NCBI GenBank assembly: GCA_014773175.1
Contig: VXCM01002500.1
Location: 62,001-126,000 of the forward strand
Source of the DNA: Lucifuga dentata
Taxonomy: Eukaryota; Chordata; Actinopteri; Ophidiiformes; Bythitidae
Direction of reading: 5' to 3'
DNA length: 64,000 nt
Shown here: piece by piece, positions 37,275 to 48,097 of the stretch
Layout of the letters: every line of letters starts with the position of its first letter
Numbering within the stretch: the first letter of the stretch is position 1
Translations under genes and position numbers: made by a program
Notes under the pieces: model-generated
Databases searched by the model: none
Seen by the model: the letters and a program-made list of their open reading frames with translations, nothing else
What the model was told of the DNA's origin: nothing

Positions 37275-40200
37275 CAGGCAAAAGCTCACTCAAAAGTATG
37301 AGGAAATGATTTCTCCTTAACCAAAATTGCTTAATAGAGAAAAACTGCAAACTCTGACCTGCTAAAGCTCTGATGTTCCCTTGGATTTGCTGTCTATCAG
37401 TCAAAAGGTTGTTTGTTTAGGCACTAAACAGACCGCTGAGACATTCCTTAACTCTTCCAAATTCCAGTAAAGTGCTCTGAATTAGAATTTTTGCTCTCCT
37501 TCAATATGTCAGGGACTTGGAATTCACTTGAAAGGAAACTACGTTGTAGTTTATCCAACAGGTCAAAAGTCAGTGGTATGGTTGGTGCACTGCCCAAAAA
37601 GTAAGAGGGGGAAAAAGAGAAAGGGAATGAAGGAAGGAGGGAGGTAGGTGAAATTTAGTAATGCAAGAGGTTAAAGGGCGCTGACTGCAGCAGCAAAGAG
37701 CAGATGCTGGAAGCTTCATATTACACTGCATCACCAGCTGACCAGGATATCATCTATATATGACCTGAGTTGCCCTTTATACTGATAGGAGCATTGGGGG
37801 GGGGGGGGNAGACAAGTGAAGGAGAGCAGAACTGGTGACAGGAGAGGGGACGAGGGTAGAGGAAGTGATGGGAGGCAAACAGGAGCAATTAGTAAAAGTT
37901 GGTCAGAGATGGGGAGGAAAGGAGAAAAAAACAAGGTGGCAGGTATAACAGAGGATACAGGAGATAGGTGGAATAAGAAGGAAAAAGTAGGGAGGACAGT
38001 TGAGAGATAAAGATTTTGTTTTGTTTCAGTGGCGCTCCACTGTAATTCCATCTTGACACATCTCATCTCTCTTCATTTATCTTTCGCTGATCCTCACCAG
38101 TTTTCCCTTTTCTCTTCACTGGTATCCTCAATACTCTTCCCTTTTTCTCTCTCCAATTCGTTCCTCTTCTTCGAGAGGAGAGTTGTTGCAGTTGGAGTAT
38201 CATGTGACACAAACAACTTTGTGAATGTGGCTAGTCTTTTAATAGTAGCTGTCCTCATTTTATTCGCCCACTGTCTCGGCCCCCTCTATCTCTCCTTCTC
38301 TCCGTCTCCCCTCTCATTCCTTGTTCACACAACACCTTCTGCTGCAGTACCACAGTAATGTGCTGCAAGGTCATCATCGCCACGGCAACTAGAGAAATCT
38401 TGTTCAAAGCGAGGGCAAACTGGTTCCAGCCTGATGTCATGGCAGTTTGCAGGAAATCATATGAAAGGCATCAAGTTCTCGAATACCCTCTGTGAAATCT
38501 GAACAGCATCACCTATTAGATGTTCTGTTAACAAAGTTAGAGCAGTTCACTGATGTGGTGCAATACCACCAGATAGCAGCGGTGACACCAAATGTTGAGT
38601 TAAAGATTTCTATCTGCCTGTAGTTTATCTGAGAGTTACAGTTCAACAAACATCAACGGATCCAAAGACTTCACACAAGCAGTTTATGTAACCATGATGT
38701 AAAAATGAAACTCTTCTTCTTGCCTATAAGGAATCACATGTGAAAAGAACAGTTGTAGATATTTTCAAACATTAATTATAAACCTATTCATTATTATTGT
38801 GCATATTGGAATACACAACTTATTCATGCAACTAAGTATCGTTCTAGCATGTAAAAATCTGATAATATTTCCACTGTGTCCCAAGACCATGACTCCACCA
38901 CCTGTCTTTGCTGTTCAGCAGATGACGTGTTTCATGTCTCTGAGGGAGTGCCAATGTCCAGAGGAGGAGGGTTTCTATGTTCTTAGCTCAGTAGTGTGAC
39001 TTTTACTATATGTTACCTTTTAAATCCAGGTATTCAGTATGACCCAAGAATCAAACAATGGCTGTTAGGTTTGGATAAAACCACTGGAAGTCACAAAAGT
39101 GTCAGTCAACATACTGAACATCCATTGTTACAGTAGCTCTGTTTTGGCTAACGACCATATAAGCACAGCACATGACATGTTATTAAATTACTGATCCTAT
39201 AAAAACACAATGTTAATTCTTACTCAGTAACTGCTGTTGTGCTTTTTGCTTCTTTTGGTTTATGTTTGAGCCTGAAGACAGTTGGCTGCTGATCACGTGT
39301 GTATGTGAATATAAAACAGCTGACTAGTAAGTGCTTCATATAAACACTTATTTACGACCTGTAATGTAATATGTTCCTTGCTGTGGTGATGTGATATGTT
39401 AAAAAACAAGATAGCATGACATTAGCTGTTTGTGGCTTTTAGTTAGCAACCCAGGCAACCAGAAGAGTGCACGGCTGCAATTTTGGCCTACTAGTCACAG
39501 TCGACATTGCAGGCAGATGTGATGTAGCGAGCTGTAGCTAGAAGGAAGCCACTAAGGACATTTTAAGACCTGCAGTCTGTTTTTTCTTGGCTGAATCAGG
39601 CTACATTGTTCAAATGTTGCATTTCACTGGTTGGTTTGGTTGGATTTCACACAGGAAAAAATTCAATCAAACCAAAATATATTAACAAAAGTCAGTCCAG
39701 AACAGTTGCTGTGCTCACTCCCTGCTCAAAACAGGAATAATTTTACTATGCTGGGATAACTAAATAACATGGAACAAAGATAGAATTGGCATACTTTCCT
39801 AATCATAGTTGTCATTTGGGCCAAATATCAAGCAAACTATGGCAGCAGAAACTGAATTTGACTTCAAGACACAAAGTGGAAAAACACACATTGCTGCCTT
39901 CTGATGGCTTAACAGGAGAATGAAGCACGTATTGAGCACATACAAACACATGCTAACCTTCAACATGTCATTTGAAGACATGCTAAACTTGCTGTTACGA
40001 CTGCTTCACAGCATGCATTTCAACAGCTATGTCTAATCGAAGGTGTAGTTTAACTGTGGTAAAGTTTATTTTACATCCTACACATTTAAGAGTTTAATTA
40101 GGGATACATGACACTCGTGTTCACACGATTAGATCTGAAACATCCTTCATGCACAAAAGACGGTTTAATTTCAGAGGTAAACATTAAGGTAATAATTAAG

Positions 40201-40610
40201 AAAAGATGAGATAATAATTATACAAGCTGTTGCTTTCTGCAGCAACTTCAAAGATCCAAAATTATATTTTACAGCAAAGAAGAATTAGAGCCCATGTGTA
40301 GCTTGGGTGTCTGCGGCAATGATCACTGTTACTTTATACTAAGTTGAAATGGCAGAGGAAATTCAGATAAGTGTGTTTAGATGACAGTCATAATGGCAAA
40401 TCTCAGATATGTATCAGATTTATTTCTATACATGAATGCTGCCCAAAAAGTATCTGGAAATATTTGATTCCATATGCTTTAATTACTGTTTATTACGTTC
40501 ACAGCATATATCTAATACGTACCACATTTGAGCATAAATAAATGTGGAACTGGGTCACTTGTACCTGGTATTGTAAATGGAGCCTAACCCACATGTAATA
40601 TGGACGCCCA

Positions 40611-40630
40611 TGACCCATGACCCATGACAC
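40611..40630 (-). promoter_or_regulatory. Three nuclear-receptor-like half-sites at 7-base period
   Basis: On the plus strand TGACCC, TGACCC and TGACAC start at 40611, 40618 and 40625, each separated by one base. On the minus strand this reads GGGTCA-T-GGGTCA, a direct repeat with spacing 1 (DR1), the arrangement bound by RXR, PPAR, HNF4 or COUP-TF type receptors. Function is untested; a simple heptamer repeat is the alternative. Confidence 0.35.
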
Positions 40631-41126
40631 ACAAAGTGAATGAGGAAGTGAGAGTAAGTCTTTCAGCAAATGCTTTGGGTGAGCAGCTTTAACTGGAATC
40701 AATAAGCCACCACTGTATGATTGGTTTAAAATGTCAAAACCTGACTGGAAACAGAAAAGTACATTTTGTCAACCAATATTGTATGATGACTGTGGAGTTG
40801 TTCTTAGTGGATAATGGGTGATGGGTAAGTTTCCCCTTTCAATATGTTCTCCATAAATCTACTTGTATATTGAGTCACTATAAAAACTTGGCCTTTCCTT
40901 CCCTTAAGAAATGATAAATGATGGACATCTTGGGAAGATTAAAGAGCTCAAATACTCATGGGATCAAGAATATTTATAAAGCTGAGCTGAGCTATCAAAC
41001 AAGTCCCACCAATGTATATGTCACATGTAGCTTTAGATTTGAATCAACATCTTATGGTGCTATTCCATTATGATGACATTTCCTCAGAATGTACCGTCAG
41101 GGTAATTTTAGACCTCATTCTGTTCC

Positions 41127-41129
<3 letters not shown>

Positions 41130-41180
<51 letters not shown>
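41130..41180. repeat. (CA)n microsatellite
   Basis: CA array of about 25 units. Confidence 0.97.
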
Positions 41181-41182
<2 letters not shown>

Positions 41183-41329
41183 GCATTATTATTGATCACG
41201 AACCATGAGACAGCAGATCTGCTTCATCTACTGAGGATACATAACTATAAAGATGAATGGAAGGTCAGTCAGTGCATTGATATTCAGGACACAAGGATTT
41301 GAGTAATATGTATGCATATGCACAACTTC

Positions 41330-41332
<3 letters not shown>

Positions 41333-41397
<65 letters not shown>
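41333..41397. repeat. (CT)n(CA)n compound microsatellite
   Basis: CT array passing directly into CA array. Confidence 0.97.
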
Positions 41398-41398
<1 letters not shown>

Positions 41399-41634
41399 GC
41401 ACACACCCACGCACACATTGCCACGAACCCCTCCTTCAGCTGTAAGACAAACAGAGGGGAGGGGAGACAGCGAGGGCAGTCAAGTGGCACGTGTGCAAGC
41501 TGTCGTCTGCACTGTGATATCAGTGCAAGTGTTTAAACAGCCTCACGTACAGAGAGGGTGGGTGGGGGTGGGGGATGAGACAGTTACAGCAGACATGAAT
41601 GCTTGATGATCTATGTGTACTGTGCATACACTAC

Positions 41635-41672
<38 letters not shown>
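41635..41672. repeat. (AT)n microsatellite
   Basis: TA dinucleotide array with one AATA interruption. Confidence 0.93.
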
Positions 41673-41676
<4 letters not shown>

Positions 41677-42099
41677 TAATGCTTTCTGATGCTGCCTCCA
41701 TTGCGGTGTGACTACCTGGCTTGGCAGTGCCAGCGTGGTGTAATGCAGCAGCAGCAACAGTGTCAGCGAGTTCATGGACATAAACTCAACCACTGTCAGA
41801 CCAGCATGCTCCTCCCAGGAATAACAATGGAGGTATGAATGTATGTGTGTGTGGGAGGGTAGATAGAGATAGATGAGGGAAACAGTCAGAATTAGAGAAA
41901 GAGTCAGTGAGACAGAGAGAGAGAGAGACAGAATCAGAGAGATGAATAGAGAGACAATGACAGAGAGGCAGACAGGGTAAGAACAGGGACACAGTGAGAC
42001 ATCCCAGGGATGCTGATGTAAGAGGTGGAAGGGAGGAAGATGGACACTATAAAAAAAAAAAGTAGCATTCACACTTTGAAAAAGTCAAACATAAACACA

Positions 42100-42141
42100 G
42101 AGAAAGAGAGAGAGAGAGAGAGAGACAGAGAGAGAGAGAGA
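42100..42141. repeat. (GA)n microsatellite
   Basis: Interrupted GA array in a broadly GA-rich 400-base segment (41860-42260). Confidence 0.93.
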
Positions 42142-43539
42142 TCTAGACTTACAATAAGAGAATAGAAAGGTGGGTTGAGACAGACAGCAAAGTGAGAAAC
42201 ACAGACTGACACATGGAGAAAGAGAAGAGAGCAGGAAAAGGTGACATGGCCTGACATAGAAGAGGCTCAGGCAGAAAGACAGCGTGGAGATATTCAGCAT
42301 GTAATGAGATGGGAGGCAGAGTGAGCAAGAGGTTTCAGACACCAGTGTGCATAGACAGACACATACAGCAAGACAGGAATAATTTATGACAGACCTAGCA
42401 ACGAGAAAATCTTTGACAAGAGATAATTCAGTAACAGTAAGATGATCATCAAATATGAGGCTTAAAACGAAGCTGATGAGATCAAAAGATTTGGCCTTCT
42501 GTGAGTATTTTTAATCAAATCAGGAAATACCAAGGATTGAATCCCACCTCCCCTCCCCGCCCCCAAATAAAAAAAAAAAAAAANAAAAAAAAAAAAAAAA
42601 GTCTGCGATCAGTTTTCTGAATCATTACCAGATGAAGTGACTCCCTGACTGATCAAAGTAGCATTTGGCCAAGCGGGTAGATAATCTGTGCTCTTCAAAT
42701 GTCTATGACTGGTGATTTGGTTTGACACCTTAATCTGTGGAAATCACAGAGGGCTCCACGGCAGAGCCACCTGTATTTACTATAGATTACATCTTCCACT
42801 AGCGTGCATTAGTCCAGTGACAGCTTTGCAGACTGCAGGGAAAACAGCGATCACACACCATTGAGTGACTCACTGTGATTTTGCGACTTGCCAAAATGCC
42901 CTGTAATAGACGGCCTCGCTGGAGTTCCCAAACCATTTGTCTGACTGTCTCTCTGTCAGCAACATGCACTGTGTGAAGAACTCTATTACCAAAGCGTCCA
43001 AAGTCTTCACCTTGACTGGAGCATCTGCCCTTTTTTTTTTTTTTTTTTTNTTTTTTTTTTTTTTTTTTATTCGGGATAATTGAATAATATAGGTCAGGGT
43101 GAAGGTGTGTGTGTGTGTCCTTTATGCACATGCACACAGTTGTTGTCACACACACTACTCATCTGCATTCTACACACTGCTCTGTGCCTGCTGGGGAAAG
43201 CAGAGAGGTGACATCGCTTCTAAAGGACAGATCAGTTGAGGGATGAAAGGAGAAAAAGAAGGATAAGGTGGGGGAGGAACATTTTCCTTTTTTTTTAATC
43301 AACACAGTCAAAGCAGGCAAGCATGCTCTCTCTCTCTTTCTCAGTTTCCCTCGCTCAGTCTCTTTTTCTCTCACACGGTTGTTATTGTGTGCTGTGAAAT
43401 TCAGTAGGTATCTGAAAGCCTTTGCGCTCGAGCTGCTCTATACTCTAATGACCTTGTAGATCTGCCTGCTCTGATCTGCAGAGAAGCTTTTTCAACCCAC
43501 CGAGAGCTAAAGAGAAAGCCAGCCAGAGAAACAGACACA

Positions 43540-43542
<3 letters not shown>

Positions 43543-43589
<47 letters not shown>
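43543..43589. repeat. (GA)n microsatellite
   Basis: GA array of about 22 units. Confidence 0.96.
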
Positions 43590-43592
<3 letters not shown>

Positions 43593-44238
43593 GAATGAGA
43601 GAAAGAGTGGGAGGAGTGAGGAATTGAAACTGCGAACGTGAGGCAGAGGTGTTGGTGAACTGTGTGAGAAGAGGGAGTTCACTCGAAACAGAGAAACTGC
43701 AGATAGACATGATGTCTATGGCAGCATCAGTTTGGTCAATTATCGCAAATGACGGTTTAAATAATCAGTTTTGTCAGAAAGAATAATCATGCAAGTAAAA
43801 GGAATACATTGCCTTTATGCCTTTTGTACAAAGTTTAAAAATATTAAATCAGTTAAGACCTAACAGCACTTTTTAAGCTTTTGTTCAGATTGCTAATTTC
43901 AGTTATGGTTTATTTTTTGTGTGTATATGTGTGTGTTAATGCATTTGTCAGACTGGTGCAGACGGCGTGGGTAACTCGGGAGTTTAATAATTTCCTGAGG
44001 GCACCACTAGTGTAAACACCAGGAGTCCTGTGTATGGAGGGAGTGAATGGGTGTTCATACATTATGTGTGTGTGTCTGTCTGAGTGTGTGTAATTGTGTG
44101 TGATCATTCATAAACGTAAGTGTATATTTAGTTATAGTGTTAACAGTCGGAGTCAGACAACAGGGGTTGTAGTCAAGCAAGTTCACATGTGAAAGAGAGA
44201 CAGAGTAGTCTGCTAGAAAAAGGAATGTCTGTCAGTCA

Positions 44239-44272
44239 ATGTGTGTGTGTGTGTGTGTGTTTGTGTGTGTGT
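44239..44272. repeat. (GT)n microsatellite
   Basis: GT array with one TTGT interruption. Confidence 0.93.
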
Positions 44273-44389
44273 ATGCAAGTCTGCGGAACATTAAACACTG
44301 ACGTTACCCATTCTTTTGTCTGCTCTTTTCCACATCAAGACATGTCATCCCTCACACAACAACAGAGCACAGTAGCCATCTGCATATGT

Positions 44390-44392
<3 letters not shown>

Positions 44393-44424
<32 letters not shown>
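44393..44424. repeat. (CA)n microsatellite
   Basis: CA array. Confidence 0.95.
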
Positions 44425-44426
<2 letters not shown>

Positions 44427-44620
44427 GCAAAAAAAGAGGAATGAATACATCACTCTTACATCCAGAGGGTAAATAAAAATTTTGAAAGCGTTATGGCAGA
44501 GCAGAACAGTATATCTAAGCAGGGACAAGTCAGTCTAAACACACACAAAGTCACACACATATAGACAAACACATGCACACAGACACACACACACACACAG
44601 AGCAAACAGCAAAGACTTAC

Positions 44621-44830
44621 TGTATCTCTGCAAGGACTCATCTGACTGCTGCTGAGGGGAGAATGGAAAGTGAAAACCTCATGCTTGCTTCGCGGCACTC
44701 CTCTCTTTCACTCTCTCTGTCACTGCCCCCTCCTCCCTCCTTCTCCCTTTCCTTTCCCTTCCTCCTGCTCCTCCTTCATTCCCTCGCTCTTTCTCCTCCT
44801 TTCCTCTTGGCAGAGCCCTACTGTATTCAG
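44621..44830 (-). other. Candidate non-coding exon with polypurine promoter side
   Basis: On the minus strand a strong donor, ATACA|GTAAGT, ends at 44621. It follows CAGCAGCAGTCAGATGAG and a long purine-rich tract (44700-44810) of the kind seen upstream of many transcription starts. The segment is GC-richer than its surroundings. No TATA box or protein frame is seen. The position upstream of the mbnl1 start exon makes it a possible 5' UTR exon, by inference only. Confidence 0.2.
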
Positions 44831-45694
44831 ATACACCAGTCTCCATATAAGGCAGCACAGCTAAACATGTCACACATAATTTATCCACAGCAGACTGCAA
44901 GTTCACCTTTCACAGCTTATGCTTGGACCATATGCAAAAAGGGAGGACAGGAGGGAGAGGAGGGAGGGAGGAAGGGTGACACAGGGTAACTTAACTCAGA
45001 CAAACTTCCACTGTCAACAACCACGTTCCCACAATTTCACACTGTGTCAAAGTGTGTGTATGCTGCGTGAACATGTGCGCGCTGTGTATATGTTAACAAA
45101 TCCTGACAATCAGACTGTGAAAATGCTACCGGAGACCAAATGCAACTCACCTGCACATGCAACTCCCTCTCCTTCTCCCTCCCTCTTTCCCTCTCTCCCT
45201 CTCTCCTCTCCACCATCTGTATCTGCAGGCAGTAAATCTCATACAGATGCTGTTTGTGAGTCCTGTCCACCTGCACACCAACCTTCTCTCTCTCTTTCTC
45301 TTTTTCTCTCTGCTTATCTGCACTGCTGCTGTTATAAAGCATGGCTGACAGCAAGAGAAAAAAAAAACAAAGGAATGGTTCAAAAACAGAAAGAAAAAGG
45401 GAAGAGAAGTATAATTATTTTATTCCCCAATAGAAAGAGGGAGATGCAGCGAATGAAAGCGCAAGAAGGCTGAGGTAAAAATAACACAGCAACAAATATG
45501 ATGATATCCAGAGAGCTGTCTGGCTGCGAAAATCAGCGCCATCCCCTCTGATGATGCACAATCGATGATTATAAAAATACATGCCTACCTCTCCCGTCTC
45601 CTCTACGGTCTGAGAGACTTTGGTTTTTCAACTCAAAGCTTCATGTTGCACTTAAGAAAGAGGAGTGCACCATGCATCCAGTGGTTGCAGGGAA

Positions 45695-46260
45695 TTAAAG
45701 GACCTAACCAGTGATTTTGCATATTTGAGCCCAATAAATACAACCCCCATGTACATTACATGACTGCCAACTATTTTCCAAAACATACTACACAGAGTGA
45801 TACATTTTTGAATTGTTTTTCCTACCTTCTAGACTGCCATTGGTTTAAGCATATCCAGTATATTATTAAAATCAAGTTGTGGAGACCTGAAACGTGCTTG
45901 AGATACATAATCCATCACAGTGAACAAAATGTCTACAAAAATTTTTTGTTGAAGTAACATAAATGCAGTGTTTCAACATGGATTCAACACAGAGCTACAC
46001 AGAGAAAATATACAGTAGTTCTAGGATAGGACAGCTTTTAGAAACTAAAACAACTGTGCCTTCTACAATCCTGCATAAGTGTTAGCAGACAAAACATTTA
46101 ATTTACGATGGGTGTATCACCTGAACATTTGATTTTGAAAGATATATGATTTGTCAAAATAACCCAAAAAACTAAAATATGGCAGTAACGTAACATGTAT
46201 GCGTATGTATGTATTATTTATTGGGCTCAAACATGCAAAATCACTGGTGTGGTCCTTTAA
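45695..46260 (-). mobile_element. Palindromic MITE-like element, copy 4
   Basis: It starts TTAAAGGACCTAACCAGTG and ends ACTGGTGTGGTCCTTTAA, with TATTTGAGCCCAATAAATAC mirrored by ATTTATTGGGCTCAAACATG. The orientation matches copy 3 (CTACCTTCTAGACTGCC on the left half). At 566 bases it is nearly the same length as copy 1. Confidence 0.87.
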
Positions 46261-47804
46261 AGTGAAAGACACAACAGGGTAAGAAGAAAGAGAAATTGAA
46301 AACAATAACAGTAGGTGCATCGAGCCGAGCCAGTAGCTACAGTATCTCTCCCTCCTCCACAGCTTCAGTCCACTCAGGACAGCAAGAGTCACAGCTCTGT
46401 TGCCATGGTGTCTAACTCCATCAAACACTACGTCAGGTGTGTGTGTGTGTGTGTGTGCGTGTGTGCATGTGCATGTGTCAGGTGGGTGTTACTAAGTGAC
46501 TCAGAAGCCAGCCACATCACTAACTGGTGGCTACAATACATCAGGGTGTTTGGAATGTATCACTTTATTGGCTTGAGTTTGTGTGTGTGCGCGCGTGTGG
46601 AAAAGGCGTTGATTGAGCAGCAGCCTGCAGTCTGCCCTCCAAAGCACTTATGATGGATATCTGTGCTGCTCTAAGTGTTAATGTTTAGCTGCAGCTTCTA
46701 TAAATATTTATCATTCGTTCACACAGCCAAAGAAATGCACGGCAGACGCCGGTAACATGGAATTTAGATTTTAGATCTGTCACTGTCCTGTGTCCAAAAA
46801 AGGTCCTGTAGTTGACTAGAGGATTAGGTGGAAACAGGACAGGATTGAAGGTCTTCTCATTATTACTGTATTGCACGTTTTTTTTTTCATACTTGTAGCA
46901 GAAAATAGTGTATTTGCTCTAAAATGCTATAAGTGAATGTGCACGTGTGACACTACTGATCCCTGTAAGGAAAGTTTTCTTTTCACACGTACCGCTCCAC
47001 AAAGGTCAGGCAACACAGCATGTTTACAAGCACACTATACTCCAGTTTCTGTCCGTTCAGCGAATAAGGCAAAAATGTGGAGTAAGATGTATGCTTGGAT
47101 GGAATTAATAGCTAAATGTACATGTTTCTTTGCTTTACTGGCTTACAAGAGGAAATGCACCAGGTGAGGAAATGCTTCTCCTGAATTTAACTGCTGGATT
47201 GTTTACTTGCTTGTTTTAATCGATTTACAATCTCATAATGTTGGTCTGTTGGTCTGTTACTTAGAGTACAGCAAACATCAATTTATGAAAATATCAGTCT
47301 GGTTATGTTGTTTACATGAAAAATAAAAATCAATTTATTGCTTTAATCCAAGTATAATCTATGTTTTATCGTGCATGCATTGATGACAGTTTCAGTGTTT
47401 TGCTCATGGATACTTCAGTAGGTCAACTGTTTTACCGCACATTGCATTTTTATGGGTGATGTGCGTACAGACTAAAAAGGGAAAAAGAGATGAAGATATA
47501 GTGAAAGCTTTTTGTTTTTAATATTTTCTTACTAAATTTCACAGAAATATACCTGGATCTTTCAAAAGGTACAGTTCCAAATTTCCCCTTGGATTTTAAG
47601 TTGATTGACAAGTTCGGAGGCTGATACATAAGGAATGAAGTGAGTTAAGACTAAATTGTTTTGTAGAAGTCATGAAATTTCTTGGGTGTTTTTGCACAGC
47701 ATTCATTTCCACATTGTACTTTCAAATTTCACAGGTATCCAAAGAACTGTGACTTGTACAACATGGACAAATTAGGCAGAGTTGCAGTTATGTACATGCT
47801 TCAG

Positions 47805-47924
47805 CTCTTCCCAAACATGAAAAAGGCTTTAGCTGGAACCCATATGGCCTCAGATGATGACATCATATCAGCTGTAGTGAATTTTTTAGACAGCCAGGAA
47901 AAGACTTGTATGAAACTGCAGCAT
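47805..47924 (+). pseudogene. Mariner-like transposase C-terminal fragment
   Basis: Inside an open frame at 47682-48089, residues 42-81 begin LFPNMKKALAGTHMASDDD and continue IISAVVNFLDSQEKT, ending near KLQH. This resembles the C-terminal part of mariner-family transposases, where an LFP motif is followed by K-x-L-x-G, an S-D-D/E-E-V-I-x-A-V run and F-L-x-x-Q. The residues before and after do not match the family, and the catalytic D,D,D region is absent. It is therefore a small, dead remnant. No terminal inverted repeats could be assigned. The match is from memory of the family, not from a search. Confidence 0.45.
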
Positions 47925-48071
47925 CCAGCATCGTTGGCAGAATTTTATCAAATTAGAAGGAGTCTTAAAAAAATACAACACCTGCGAGTTAGAGCTTTCT
48001 CTGCTAGGCTCCAAATTTATCAACCATTGTATGCCTCTATAAATCCAAAAGTTGTTATGTTTCCTTCTCCA

Positions 48072-48097
48072 AAAACCATTTACCAGTAAATGGTTTT
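48072..48097. repeat. Perfect 12-bp hairpin
   Basis: Arms 48072-48083 (AAAACCATTTAC) and 48086-48097 are exact complements around CA. It overlaps the end of the frame that contains the mariner-like fragment. Confidence 0.88.

Larger units (their letters stand above)
30561..44000 (-). other. Upstream mbnl1 region, first part (5' UTR intron expected)
   Basis: On the minus strand this lies between the start-codon exon and any upstream non-coding exon. It contains many CA, CT and GA arrays, a perfect hairpin at 34184-34221, three TGACCC-type half-sites at 40611-40630, an AP-1-rich AT segment at about 35840-35990, and N positions at 33073, 33355, 37809, 42584 and 43050. The GC-richer segment 30940-31400 is open on both strands but has no recognised protein. 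Confidence 0.7.

Noticed and set aside
45151..45300. Minus-strand exon ending at the CAG|GTGAGT donor at 45151
   Set aside because: The donor is strong, but the sequence before it is a low-complexity GA tract and no acceptor or promoter context was found.
44919..45473. 184-codon plus-strand frame, the longest in the window
   Set aside because: Its composition is dominated by Ser/Pro/Leu from CT-rich sequence. No domain, no splice evidence, and a long minus-strand frame overlaps it.
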